Shown here one piece after another: positions 45,852 through 59,993 of a stretch of DNA of 64,000 bases (positions within the stretch are counted from its first letter, which is position 1; each line of letters starts with the position of its first letter). Under the pieces are notes generated by a model. The model was given only the letters and a program-made list of their open reading frames with translations. It was not told where the DNA came from and searched no databases. This DNA comes from Lactifluus volemus (taxonomy: Eukaryota > Basidiomycota > Agaricomycetes > Russulales > Russulaceae). The stretch lies in assembly GCA_022376515.1 (NCBI GenBank), contig WTXI01000019.1, positions 372,001-436,000 on the forward strand, written 5' to 3'. The position numbers and the translations under genes were made by a program.

Positions 45852-47410
45852 ATGTGCTACATCTTTGGTTCAGTTCAGGTGACCACCTCGGTCTGTCCTA
45901 TGTGTACCGTCTTCAAGCCTAGCGGCGCGAGGTAAATCTAGCTTTACCTGCTTATCAACTCTTCCAACCCTCTCTTTAGATGTCCTCACAAATATGATGT
46001 CTGCAAGAATAGCGTCCTTCACCCACGCCACGACGTAGTACATATGCGCAATGCTGAAGGTATACCTTTTATGCCACCCTACTGCCACCATTTGACCCTG
46101 CCGTGCACCATAGTTCAAACCTTTAATGGATGCGGGTACTGCAAAGTATGTTCCCGTTCACTAATGACTTTTTTTTCCCCTCACACACACTCTGCAACCA
46201 GTGGGCACGTAGCAATTCGTCATCTAGTCAAGCTGGCCTTTCCAACCTTGGCTGGCCTGGCTGCTGTCGCAAGCCCGAATCAGGCGAGAGTCGCCTGATT
46301 CCTCCTGCCGATTGGCACGCTGTTTCCACGGTCCATCGTATTCCCGTGCCAGCTGAGGTCAAAGCGTTGCTCGAGAGCATCAGTTCGCCGGCGTCCAAAA
46401 GTAGCCCTTCCGTTGGAAATTCTGCCCTGCCCTCCAAGTCCACCTCGCCTATCGTCTCACCTCCTTCCCTCGATCGGAGAAGCAGTTCGATCTGTGTCCC
46501 ATCCCGGAATGCATCCACACCTCGTACACAGCCTCTTGCCATTCCCACAAAGTCACGTTCGAGTGGTAGCCCAAAGGAGACAGCTGCTTCTCTCGCCGGA
46601 GGCCCTACCCGTACCTCCCTTAAGGATAGTCCTCCCACCTCTAATTCATCTTTAGTCGACTCTGGGCCGACCCATCACCGCAAGACGAGCACCGATAATG
46701 TAGAGAAGCGCGGGGACTCCCCAAATACACCATCCCCGCTCCGACAAAGCATTGAACTCGAGCGCATAGATTCTTCACGTGGCGCCCCTCGACGCTCCTC
46801 CGTCTCAAAGGCCACATCTACCCCTTTCAAATCAGCCACGGACACCTCCCCTGTTCTTCGTCGTCGTGCTTCCATTACGGAGAGTTCCTCACCTGCCAAC
46901 GTGCCACCTTCATCCATCAGTCGTACCTTTGAGCGCCGAGAGACCATTTCGGCAAGCAGGCCCAACATCAAGAAGTCGACCCTCGACATCGATTTCAGCA
47001 TTCTCAGCATCTCCACTAATGCTTCTTCTCGGTCACCGATCAGCGCACATAGTGACAGCAGCGATTCGAGCTCCCAAAGTGGGGGTAGCGATGGCACAAT
47101 CACCTCAGATGGTGCATTCACGGATTACCTCTCAGACGAATCAGATGTCGAGCTCCAAAAACAGGCCGAAGCCAGGGCTGCGTTGCTCGCCCAGACCCAT
47201 GCTGAAGAACAAGAATTCAAGGCCGCTCGCCAGCAGCTTGCCAGTGTGGACTTACGCCCCCCAAAATCCTGGGGTACTGGAAATAGCACCAGTCAGATGA
47301 CCCCCCGCTCCCAGGGTACAGATCAAGCCTATACCGTGCTATCAACTTCCTCATATACAACTCATACCAGGGGTCAGGTGGACGCAGTCGCTGTGGGCCG
47401 AGCCCGATAG
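45852..47410 (+). CDS. Cys-rich N-terminus, Ser-rich protein of unknown function
   Basis: I do not recognise the family. Three short 5' exons give a Cys-rich head: MCYIFGSVQVTTSVCPMC, then CPHKYDVCKNSVLHPRH, and FNGCGYCKWARSNSS with a later CC pair. The Cys and His spacing suggests metal binding, perhaps two zinc sites. The large last exon (46201-47410) is about 400 residues of Ser/Pro/Thr-rich, probably disordered sequence, with many S/T-P and RRxS sites such as RGAPRRSSVSK and RRRASITESS. An acidic segment (DYLSDESDVELQKQAEARAA) precedes a C-terminal helix and a short tail. Introns have clean GT...AG ends. The composition suggests a phosphorylated regulator. Confidence 0.6.
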
Positions 47411-47705
47411 AGTCTTTGGAACCGCAATTGGGAGCATGTACGATGGAGCTATATTGCATACTAACCACGCAATTTTTTTTTATATATCTGGGCTCTCTGT
47501 CATTCGTCATAAATATGCGTCGCCTTTGGACGCGTCCTATTGTATTTTTTGAACGTATATTAACTTAGTTATACTCTATGGCAATGGCAATGATGGGAGA
47601 ACTTGTCGGGCCGTGATAAGCCGTGACTTACTTGCGACGAATCGGGGTGTCTGCCATTACTGGGCTTTTGCCCCCTCCGCCGTTGTCCCAGGATCTTATA
47701 TTCAG
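47411..47705. other. Intergenic, 3' end of the Ser-rich gene to the PROPPIN start
   Basis: Contains a T-run and TATATAT near 47470-47486. No gene was recognised. Confidence 0.35.
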
Positions 47706-49362
47706 ATGAACCTTGCCCGTCATTCTATCTCCTCCACTGAGCCTCTTGTATTATATGATGTTCGATTCGATGCTGGTTGTCAGATATTCACCACATCTAC
47801 TCCAGAAGGTTTCGCAGTCTATCGCGCACTTCCTTTGGACCTCCTCAAGAAGCGTGGTAAATATCGCCTTGTTATCACCCCCGGACAATCATTGATGCTC
47901 CTTGACAGAGGTCAGCGGAGGCGTGTTATCCTCTGTCGTCCCGATGCACTGCTCGTCGCTCTTATTCTTGGTCGGTGGTGGCAGAGACCCCCGATACCCA
48001 CCTAATAAAGTCATATTCTGGAACGAGGCCCTCGGGAAAGAGGTCGCAGAGCTCGAGTTCAGGGAGAAGGTCAGAGGTCTCGCCTGTCGCCGTGGCTGGC
48101 TTGCGGTGGCACTCCGGAGACGAGTGGTCGCCTTTGAGATAGGGGAGAGCGTGAAGAGGTATGGAGAGTGGGACACCTATGACAACGCGAGAGGTGAGTT
48201 ACGCGGCATCCATATTGAAAGCCTGGGCTCGTTTATAGAGATCCTCTGGTTTCCGCCCCCTTTCGCTTCCCCTACAATTCGCAATTCGTTTAATAAATTA
48301 TTAGGTGTCATCGCCATCGCCACGGGTGCATACTCGACGCTTCTTGCGGCACCTGCGCGACAACCTGGGCATGTGCAACTTATCCACCTCCCGCCTTGTC
48401 CTCCCCCCGTTCCCATCGGACCGCCTCCCCCCGTCCCCGCTCGCCCGCCACCCCCACTGACGGCGAAATCGTCACATTCCGTTATCGTGGCACATAACAC
48501 AGCTATTACGACGCTTGCCGTGACGCCGTCAGGTAAACTACTCGCCACCACTTCCGTCAGGGGGACGCTAGTCCGCGTATGGGATACCACGACCGGGAAG
48601 CAGATCCGCGAATTACGACGCGGCTCGGATCAGGCGGAAATTTACGGCGTAGCTTTTCGCCCTGACGAGGCAGAGATATGCGTCTGGAGCGATAAGGGGA
48701 CCATTCACGTCTTCTCATTGGTCGCAGGAACGGGACCCTCGTAAGTCATACGACCCCCCCTCCCCCCCTAACGCGACGTTTTTCATGGCCGCACCCCGTC
48801 GGTTTTTGATAATCAGGTGTTCTTTTCCTCTTTCAGAAATCGACAGTCCAAATTGTCTTCGTTGACCTCATTCATTCCGATTCCCAAGTACTTCGAATCG
48901 GAATGGTCCTATGCGCAGTTCCGCATCCCAACGCAGTCTGCGCATATCTCCTTGACGCAGCAGGTTGCTGCGCGCGATGCGAATCCAGACCTCGCTGAGG
49001 AAGAGAAATGCACTGTAGGCTGGATCGAGGCGCCCACCCCTCATTCCACTTCATCTCCTGCGCCGTCACCGGTAACAGACTATCAGCTGATCGCACTCAC
49101 ATACACCGGTGGTTGGTATCGCCTGGCGCTGCCAAACAAAAAGCCGTCATCGGTGGCGTCTGGAAGCGCAGCGCAGACCAATGTTCCGTCCTCTGGCTCC
49201 GCGCGCTCGGGCAGGGCGCGATCGCCTAGTGGTTCGTCCGTCACCGGAACAGGGCGTATGGATAAAGGAAAGGGTGTTTCACGCGATTCTGATAGGAAAG
49301 AGGGTCGCGATTGTACGCTGTTGGAATTTAGACGATTTGGTAGCTGGGATGGATGGGGGTAG
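47706..49362 (+). CDS. PROPPIN beta-propeller, Hsv2/WIPI3-4 type
   Basis: PROPPINs bind PI3P and PI(3,5)P2 on autophagic and endosomal membranes. The start at 47706 (MNLARHSISS) leads into CQIFTTSTPEGFAVYRALPL. After an intron (about 47854-47910) come EVSGGVLSSVVPMHCSSLLF, GGGRDPRYPPNKVIFWNEAL, then ELEFREKVRGLACRRGWLAV. Later are SVIVAHNTAITTLAVTPSGK, TSVRGTLVRVWDTTTG and the lipid-binding motif LRRG within RELRRGSDQAEIYGVAFRPD. The LRRG form (not FRRG) points to the Hsv2/WIPI3-4 branch and not core Atg18. A Pro-rich insert (PCPPPVPIGPPPPVPARPPP) precedes the fifth blade, at the usual loop position. The last exon ends LLEFRRFGSWDGWG with TAG 49360-49362. Confidence 0.85.
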
Positions 49363-49598
49363 GGTAGACAAGAGAGATCGGATGTGATCAGGATAAGAGT
49401 CCTTTCCTTTGTCTCGTTTAACACGTAGTATTTCACGATCCACGCACATGTATACTTAGCCAATGTTCACCAGTTACAGTAATATTTTTCGTTTCGTGTC
49501 GCGAAAACACGCTTCAGCGGCTAGGACCGGCCCGCAGCGGTCCGACCAGATCAAATTAATGTCCGATAACTGATACCGAGTTCAAGCGAAGCGGTCAA

Positions 49599-51588
<1,990 letters not shown>

Positions 51589-52169
51589 CGCGGGGGGACC
51601 TTGTACCCGAACCACCACCATGTTCGGATACTCTTACGCCACAGCGTGAGTCAGGTTGTCCGAGTAAAAATACTCGCACACGGTGAACATCATCACCCCC
51701 CCCAAGGAGGAAAACCCCCCTCCAAAATAAACCTGCGAGAGCACAAACCACACAACCCACACGTAAAATACCCACCACTGGTGATACCCACCTAATGCCC
51801 CACATAATACCAATAAAGTAACCTGAACCACGAAATGTACACGCAGACTACGCGAAAGTGTCCCTAATGTCCCGAATGCCTTCAACCCCCCCGTAAGATA
51901 AGAAACAAACAGAATACCACCCCCCCATACAAACGACCCCCCCCCCCCGAGGACCCCCTCTCTTCAGCCCCCCCAACCTGAACCTCCCCCCCAAAAACGC
52001 ACAAGGCACCACAACCACCCTCGCATCAACCAATATCGCTTCGACAACACTAACCCAAAACACCCAGACCCGCCAGGGCACCCCCCCCCCCCCCAAAAAA
52101 AAATAAACCCCCAACACCAAACCCCAACCAAACCACCCAACCGTCCGTAACCCTCCTACGCACTCCAAC

Positions 52170-53617
52170 ATGGACACCGCCCCAGAACCCATGCTCACCG
52201 ACGAACCCGGAACTCCAGTACCCAACCCGGAAAACAAACGAAAGCGCACCCTCTCGGACCCCATCACCGAACCCACCCCCAAACGGCCCAATGAAACCAC
52301 CCCCCTCACCCCCCCTCCCTTCACGATCCATACCTCCCGCTTCCTCAGAGGCCCGGAAAGCCAATCCCCCCCTCCCTCCCCCTGCGCCGAAGCATTAAAA
52401 AGGAAAAAACCGCAGCACGAGACATCCCCCCCCCCAACCGAGACAGCCAAACAGCCATAGAACAAGTCCAACAACGCCAAGCCAACGAGACGGCCCAAGA
52501 ACCCCACACAACCAGTAGACAAACAAAAGATGCGGACCCACCAGTCGAGCTCAAGAACACCGAAATGATGGCCCGACTCGCAGCCGTCACCGTGAGGGGA
52601 AACCCGAGAGCACAAGGAACGCCGAAACCCCACCCAAGAGAAAGCTACCTGGACACCAAAATGCCGGAAATTCATGAGGAACACCCCATGGGACCCCTAG
52701 TAAACATCGACTCCGACCAAATCCAAGACTGGACCTACAAAGTCACCACCGGGAAAGTACTCGCACGCCCCTTCGGGACAGACGTCCACTATATCCCAAA
52801 CCACCGAGATATCGCGAATGACCTAATGTCAGCAATCAAAGAAATCACCGGTCTGTCAAACGTCTCCGTAGCAGAACCGGCCAAGGCCCCCATCGTCTGC
52901 CAAGAAACCAAAATCAAAACCCCGATGACGTTCCTTATCCACGATCTGTCAGACAACGACGTCACCCTTCTCACGGACAGACAGGTCTGGGCATCCCAAA
53001 ACCTTACCTTCGAAATCATCCCCTTTCCCCCCAAAAGACCCTCCTTCCTCTTCACCATAAGTGGCATAGCGACCCACTCCGAAGACAACATTAAAGAACT
53101 CATCCTGAAAACATGGAAAGACACCAACTCCGAAGCCTTCTTCGACACCTTCCTACAGGAAACCCCCCCCTTCTTCCAAAACGCTCTCTACCACGAAATA
53201 AACAGATACATCGACTCGATTGACATAAAGCGCCTCGACATAAAAATGGAAGGCGGACGCGACGACCCCCACTTCAACGTGTACGCCGATAGCGCCCTCC
53301 TCCCTAACACCGGAATATGGCTTGACACCCGCAATTTCCTCCGCAAACGCATTTACCGCTCCTCGACCCTAGGCCGAGGTAACGTCGAACTAAACAAATT
53401 CCACTGCCGTCTATGCCATGGCAAAGACCACCCGAAGGGGCTATGCCCCTTCCCCAAAATACCAGGATGGAAAGGCCCGACCAGACCCGACAGGCCCGAG
53501 CGTAACCAGCCCATAAACCAACCCAACCGTCCCCGACGATCTCTCCCACACCCAGAAGGACCTCGCGAAAGACGCCCAGCCCCGAGGAGGAGCGTAAATA
53601 GAAACTTCCCTTACTAA
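52170..53617 (+). CDS. LINE ORF1: gag-like RNA-binding protein
   Basis: This protein is about 480 residues once one C is restored in the C-run at about 52428. The start at 52170 gives MDTAPEPMLTDEPGTPV, a Pro/Thr-rich N-terminal region with a basic NKRKR stretch. After the break the frame reads on through a Gln/Glu-rich linker into MMARLAAVTVRGNPRAQG (52565). A folded central part includes DWTYKVTTGKVLARPFGTDV and FFDTFLQETPPFFQNALYHE. Near the C-terminus a CCHC knuckle is visible (CRLCHGKDHPKGLC, spacing C-x2-C-x4-H-x4-C). A basic Pro/Arg-rich tail ends at 53617. ORF1 proteins of this group bind the element RNA as RNPs. Confidence 0.75.
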
Positions 53618-53743
53618 ACGATGCCCACAAATCAAAAACATAGTAAAACGTAATTAAACGTAGCCACCATGTACATAGCCGAAGAGAAATAAACCCCCCG
53701 CTCAGTCGATAAACCGCTAAACAAAACCCTAACTCAATCCACC

Positions 53744-56700
53744 ATGAGCACACCCACCCGCAACGTAAACCACCCCCAACGCGAACACCACGCACATGAT
53801 ACCCCACACACACCCCTAAGAGAACGCGGCGATAGCCCCACATGCGAACACCACGCAACAAAAAACCTAAGCCAAAGCATAAGAGCTAACGGCATAAACA
53901 AAAACCACCGTAAGGAAAATCAACCCCAACGCGAAAAACACGCACCCGAAAACACACACACAACCATAAGAGACCACGGCGATAGCCCCACAGACGAAGA
54001 CCAGCCAACAGAAAACCTAAACCCAAACATAAGCAGAAATAACAACCCACACCGTAACCACCGCGAAAACCACACACCAAACAACCGCCAAAATAGACCA
54101 AGGGCCAACCCCCCACCCCCCAGCAACAGAAGGGACGCAAACCCACGCCAAGCCACACCCACACCCACACCCCAAATCACACGAAACGACAGCCCAACCC
54201 GAGAGACCCACAGACCAACGCAGCCTAAAAAGAAAGGAATGAGAAAAAGAGCCAACATAAAAATCGCAACACTCAACATGAATGGCCTGCACGTCAGCGC
54301 GAAAGCAGAAATGGCTTTGAGAAATGGTCAGAAATAAACGCGACAATGAAACGAGAGAACATAGCTATCCTCGCCCTCCAAGAAACACACCTAGACGAAA
54401 CACTCACCTCGGGAATCAAAGACATATTCCAGAAAAGACTCCAAATCTATAACTCCGAAAACGAACAGGCCCCAAGAACATCGGCTGGCGTCGCCTTCGT
54501 AATCAACAAAGACCTCATAAACCTACACCGAATCGAAACGCGCACGCTAATACCAGGACGCGCCCTGTCCCTAAAAATTAAGTGGCACGAAAACGAAGAA
54601 ACAAAACTCATAAATGTATACGCCCCCAACAATAGAACGGAACACAAACCTTTCTGGCAAAAACTCGAAGCCCAAAGAACCAAGCACAACATCCCAAGAC
54701 CCGACTTCCTCCTAGGCGACTTCAACCTAACAGAGGACGCCATAGACAGAGCGCCGCCCAAACTAGACAACACAAATGCCGCGGAAGCCCTTAGAGACTT
54801 GAGACAGGACCTAGAGGTGATAGATCAATGGAGACACGTGCACCCAGGTACTCACGAATATACATATCGCGCGACACACAACAACGCCCAAATTAAATCC
54901 AGATTAGATAGAATATACATAACAAAACAGAAAACGAACCTCACCTTCGACTGGCACATAGGCCCCAGCACAGTCCCAACGGACCACTGGATGGTCTCCG
55001 TCCGCTTCGCACCCACAAACGCCACGCGCCTAGGAACAGGACGATGGACCTGGCCCCTAAACGCCCTAAACAACAAAAAACTGATAAATAAAACCCAAAA
55101 ACTAGGCAAAGCCCTAGAACACAAACTAGAAACCTAAACCAAGCAAACCGACAGAACGAAAATGCGCAAACCCTCTGGGCGCAGTTCAAAACCAACATAA
55201 CCACACAAGCAAAAGCCGAAACATCCGCGGCGCATTTCAGAAGAGCATCGAAAATCCGAAACCTAAACAAAGACCGAGAACGCATTCTCCAAGACGAACG
55301 CTTCGAAGAAGACCCCAAGCTCCAGTGGGAGGAAGCGCTCCTAGCCGACAAACTCGCACACCTAGAGAGGCTAAATAGCTCCAACCAAAGAGCAAAAACG
55401 GCCGCCAAAATATCGACCCAAGGGGAGAGACTTGGTGCCGCGTGGGCAAACGTCGCCAAAGCAAAGAAGCCAAAGATAAACATAAATAGACTGCGACCCC
55501 TAGACACAACCGATCAACGCTTCGTAACGAACACTAAGAAGATGGCGGAGTTAGCGAAAGAATACCACGAGAACATACAAACAAAAGACCTTCACCCCTT
55601 CAGAGACGACCAAGAAAGAGAGAACGCGGAACTCCAAATCCTCCAAAACATCCCACCCAAACAACGACTCAGCAACCCGGAGATGTCCCACCTCCAATCA
55701 GGTATAACGCAGAAGGACGTCGAAACAGCCCTTAAGAAAGCGAAAAACGGGACCGCAACGGGGCTGGACGGATGCCCGCACGAATTATGGAAAACCCTGA
55801 ATAAAAACTTTGAAAAAGCAAAGAAACATCGAAAACCAGCCTTCAACATCATAAAAACACTTACCATAGTCTTCCGCGACATCCAACTCCACGGAATAGA
55901 CCCCCGCCTCAACTTCGCGGAGGGGTGGATGTGCCCGATATACAAGAAAAAGACAAAACGAATATAGAGAATTACCGCCCGATTACCCTACTAAACACCG
56001 ACTATAAACTCCTAACCAAAGCGCTCGCTCTACAACTGTCAACCGTCATCAGCCCCCTAATACATAGCGACCAAGCGGGATTCATACCTGGAAGGTCCAT
56101 CTTCGACCACATACGACTCACGAAAGTCATGACCAAATATACCGAGATGACGAAAGAAAACGGCGCTATAATAGCCCTGGATCAAGAGAAAGCATATGAT
56201 AAAATATCACACTCGTACCTCTGGAAGACACTGGAAGCCTTCAACATCCCCCCACGTTTCAGGAACACTGTCAAACACCTATACGAACGCGCTACCACAA
56301 TAGTCGCGATAAACGGCATCTTCAGTAAACCATACCAAGTGACGCGGGGCGTCCGACAAGGCGACCCCCTATCATGCTTCCTCTTCAACCTTGCCATCGA
56401 ACCGATGGCATGCATGCTACGATGCAGCACCAACCTCAAAGGTTTCGTGATCCCGAACGCCCCGGAACCCCTGATAGTAAACCTCTTCGCGGACGACACA
56501 GTCGTCTACCTCAGGGAAGAGGACGATTTCGAGAATCTACAAAACACACTGGACCAATGGTGCAAAGCGTCAGGAGCGAAATTCAACAAAGAGAAAACAG
56601 AAATCTTACCCATCGGACAGGAGGCGCACAGACGCCGAGTGTCTGAAGAACGAACCCTACACCCCCAACATCGGCCCATAAACCAGAGCATCCGGATAGC

Positions 56701-59086
56701 CAAAGACGGAGAGGCAATTAGATCGCTAGGGGCATGGATTGGATACAACACAGAAGAGGCGACACCATGGGAGCCAATCCTAGACAAAATTAAAGCCGAG
56801 CTAAGTAGATGGAAACACACACACCCCACCAGACAGGGGAAGAAAACGATAGCCCAAGCGGTAATAGGCTCTAGAACCCAGTTTCTAACCAAAGCACAAG
56901 GAATGCCGGACCACATCCTCGACGACCTAACCAAAGAAATCAGCCACCTAATATGGGGAGATGACGCACCGCGCCTAGCAAAAGACGTCCTCCACGAAGT
57001 ACACCTCGAAGGAGGCCTACAACTCCTAGACCTCAAAACGAGGAACGAAGCAATTGAAATAATGTGGCTTAAAAGCTACTTATCGAATAAGAGGCCACTA
57101 TGGGCAATTGCAACAGACGCCCTAATAAACGAATCAGCGCCAACAACAATACCGGAAGAAACCAGAGTCAGCCCCTTCCTCCAAACTTGGAACGCACCTT
57201 CAAAAGGGAAAAGAACAGAACACCTGGACAGAGACACATCAAAACTAATAAAGACCGCCAAAAAACATAATGTCACCTTCGCCCCAATAAGCCTGTCAAG
57301 AGCCCTGAAGGAACAACTACCAGCATGGTTCCACCCAGGAAACACGAGAAAAACGCCACAAAACCCGGCCTCCCGATGCCTCATACAAAACCATAACTCA
57401 CGAAAGATAAAAGACCTCATTAGAATCACAAGACGACTAACAAGAGAACACAACCACTTACACATCCCGGTCTTCCTATGCCCCTGCGACGACTGCGAAC
57501 TCGACCGTAGCCACGGATGCGAGAACCCACAGAAATGCGCCGCCGAAGCACAAAAACGCCTACAACGAATCGCCCCCAAGTTCCAACCCCTCCTCCCAAC
57601 CCACAACGACAACCTGTCCCTAACGAGAAGACGGAAACAGAAAAACCGAGAAGCGCGCCCCAGAAATGAGAGCATCACCTTCAACCCATCGACGACCACC
57701 CAAGAAAACCTAGCAGACGGTTTCAGAATCTTCGTGGACAAATCTAAAGTATCTAACTTACCGGCGGAACGCCAAACCCGTGCCCATGGCATAAGCCTCG
57801 ACAACGAGCTGACTACAGTATACACGGACGGAGCCTGCCTAAACAACGGCAAAGCCAACGCCCAATGTGGAGCCGGAATATGGTTCGCAGAAGGAGACAA
57901 CCAAAACCGCGCGATCAAAGTCCCAGGCGATGAACAGTCGAACCAAATCGGAGAGATCGCGGCCATCATCAAAGCAATAGAAATGACCGAAAACTACGTC
58001 CCGCTACTCATAAAGTCAGACTCGAAATACGCCATCGAAGGCCTAACAACCCACCTAGATAACTGGGAAGACCAAGGATGGATCGGAATCAAGAATAGTA
58101 AATGGTTCAAAAGAGCGGCTTACCTGCTAAGAGCACGATCTGCCCCCACCAGCTTCCAATGGGTAAAGGGACATAATGGTGAACTAGGAAATGAACTCAG
58201 CGACGAACTGGCCAAAGAAGGGATGGAGAAAACAGTACCAGATGACCTACCACTGGAAATCCCGGAACGCTTTGACATTCAAGGAGCGAAGCTCTCAAAA
58301 ATAACCCAAGCAACAGCCTATAAAGGGATAATCAGCGCCAAACGCAAACACTCTAGACAGACAACAACCCGGAACCTAGAAAGAATAAGAGAAGACATAA
58401 GTAACCACCTTGGCCACCTAGAAAAAGACGAAGCAATCTGGAAAAGCACTCACAAACGATCCATCAACCCCAAAGTCGGACAATTCCTCTTCAACGCGAT
58501 CCACGGCACCCAAAAGATAGGGAGCTTCTGGTCCCACATCAGCAATATGGAGGAAAGAGCCATGTGCCCAACATGCGACGTGATAGAATCAATGGAACAC
58601 ATACTAACAGAGTGCCAACACCCCACAAGACAACAAATCTGGAACCACGCCCGAGAAATGTGGCCACACAACGACCAGACCTGGCCACCCGTAACGCTAG
58701 GAACCGCACTGGGCTGCGGTCTCCTATCATACAGCCCTCAGAACAACCAAAGGGAGGAAGGGCCCGAAGCGGCCACGCCGAGAACACCCCACACAAGAGG
58801 GGCATCCCGCCTACTCCAGATCCTGTGGTCCGAGGCAACCCACCTGATATGGGTGTTAAGATGCGATAGGGTTATACAAGAAACCCAACACTCACCCCAG
58901 GAAGTCAAAAAACGCTGGACAAAGAAGATCAATAAACGACTAATCGAAGACAAAATCCTGGCAACGAAGATATCCCGCACAAACGAAACGCTCACCTTAA
59001 TCAAAAACACATGGGAAAACGCCCTAGAAAAACAGAATCGGAACCTAAGCCCAGAATGGATAACACGAGACGAGACCTTCTCGTAG
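53744..59086 (+). CDS. LINE ORF2: endonuclease, reverse transcriptase, RNase H
   Basis: ORF2 is about 1,780 codons if single bases are restored near 54313, 55129 and 55950. The N-terminal region contains two copies of a 50-residue repeat (see separate entry). The APE endonuclease follows (ATLNMNGLHV, AILALQETHLDETL, FLLGDFNLTEDAIDR, RLDRIYI, TDHWMVSVRF). RT motifs are KNGTATGLDGCPHELWKTL, GFIPGRSIFDHIRL, IIALDQEKAYDKISHSYLWK and GVRQGDPLSCFLFNLAIEP. The catalytic box is NLFADDTVVYL. RNase H follows with all acidic positions (VYTDGACLNNGK, GEIAAIIKAIE, KSDSKYAIEG, NELSDELAKEG). Near the end is a Cys/His motif (CPTCDVIESMEHILTECQHP). The stop is 59084-59086. Except for the three frame slips the catalytic residues look intact. 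Confidence 0.85.
53771..54043 (+). repeat. 150-bp tandem duplication inside LINE ORF2 N-terminus
   Basis: Two diverged copies, 150 bp apart in phase, encode units beginning PQREHHAHDTPHT and PQREKHAPENTHT. Both share GDSPT and a TKNL/TENL core. The 150-bp period keeps reading frame. The region lies before the endonuclease domain and is hydrophilic, rich in His, Asn, Thr and Pro. Confidence 0.7.
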
Positions 59087-59529
59087 TCTCGTAGAACGAA
59101 ACCCAGCTAGGAGCAAACCAAACAGACCAAAGATAAGACTTGAGCGCCGCGTTTCGCCATAACCAAACTGCGACAAACTGAAACAAACACTCCCGGGATG
59201 ATGCCCCCCCCTCCAAAGCATCCAGGACCCAGTCCTGCCTAGACAACACGAAAAGAGGTTTTTAGTGGGTAGTACCAACGGTCACACCGCCAATGAGTCC
59301 CACACTACCCCATACCAGGGGTGTGCATAAACGCATTTTTGTCCTCCTTCGGGTTTCGGGCCGCACGGCCCGCTCCAGCGCATTAGTGTAGTGCTGTTAG
59401 GTAACTTAGTTACTATCTTCAACTACCTAATACATCGCTTCACAAAAAAAAAAAAAAAAAAGTAATGGCACCAAAACCCTAACCTTACATAACAAAATGC
59501 GGTAGCCATGTTAGGTTTTAAGTTTTTTG

Positions 59530-59993
59530 CTGATGACTAGTATGGCTGCATACGTGATCATCTACACCATGTTCCCGTTCAAGAATCTGGCGGCGCGCTA
59601 TATCACCCGTGGCCATGATGGCGCCAACGAGACCGTATGTTTCATCGTCTTGTTGCAGCTCTCGTCAATTTGCATAACCGACATGGGATTCTTTCGCGAC
59701 CGCGACGCCCCGTCACTGAATATATTTGTGCGCAAAGGCTCGGTATTCGTGTTCGTAGCAGCAGCAGCGCCGAACAAGCGTTCGCTCGGCGCAACGAACG
59801 GCCTCGCCCAGCCATGGTTGCTTTCCAGCGCACTGTCGGGCCCGCGGCCGCCGCATCGTTGTTTGCGCTCTCGCTCGCAAATGATGTCTTGAGCGGGAAT
59901 TTTGTCTATGTCGTGCTCCTCGCATTCGGCTGTGTCGCGCTCTGCGTCGCCGCTCAGCTGCCTCGACACACATGCAAGCACGGGGAACGGTAA
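59530..59993 (+). pseudogene. 3' fragment of an MFS transporter gene
   Basis: Only the C-terminal part of an MFS transporter can be read. Blocks are YTMFPFKNLAARYITRG, IFVFVAAAAPNKRSLGATNG (read with one substitution) and, after a one-base slip near 59810, FQRTVGPAAAASLFALSLAN. Then DVLSGNFVYVVLLAFGCVAL and a tail end at TAA 59991-59993. The blocks S-LGATNGLAQ and RTVGPAAAxSLFALS are typical of the last two TM segments of fungal MFS proteins. The rest of the gene is not present: just upstream is the LINE poly(A), and upstream of the LINE is ATE1. So the 5' two-thirds were lost or moved. Confidence 0.55.

Larger units (their letters stand above)
51590..59461 (+). mobile_element. Near full-length fungal LINE (Tad1-like, APE-RT-RNase H)
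   Basis: A non-LTR retrotransposon of about 7.9 kb with a C-rich 5' UTR, ORF1 (gag-like with a zinc knuckle), ORF2 (endonuclease, reverse transcriptase, RNase H) and a 3' UTR. It ends in an 18-nt A-run at 59444-59461. The RNase H domain and CCHC knuckle fit the Tad1 group common in fungi. The sense strand is strikingly rich in A and C and poor in G and T, unlike flanking genes. No perfect target-site duplication was found by eye. GTARTRGCAC-like words occur at about 51511 and 59462, but they do not match exactly. The 5' boundary is approximate. Confidence 0.85.

Noticed and set aside
51848..52684. Long minus-strand open frame (278 codons) opposite the LINE 5' region
   Set aside because: It arises from the sense-strand C-richness, which yields Gly/Val-rich antisense frames without stops. 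The same applies to 53304-53861 and 57076-57972.
59474..59485. Telomere-like CCCTAA next to the LINE tail
   Set aside because: It is a single copy only, with no tandem array.
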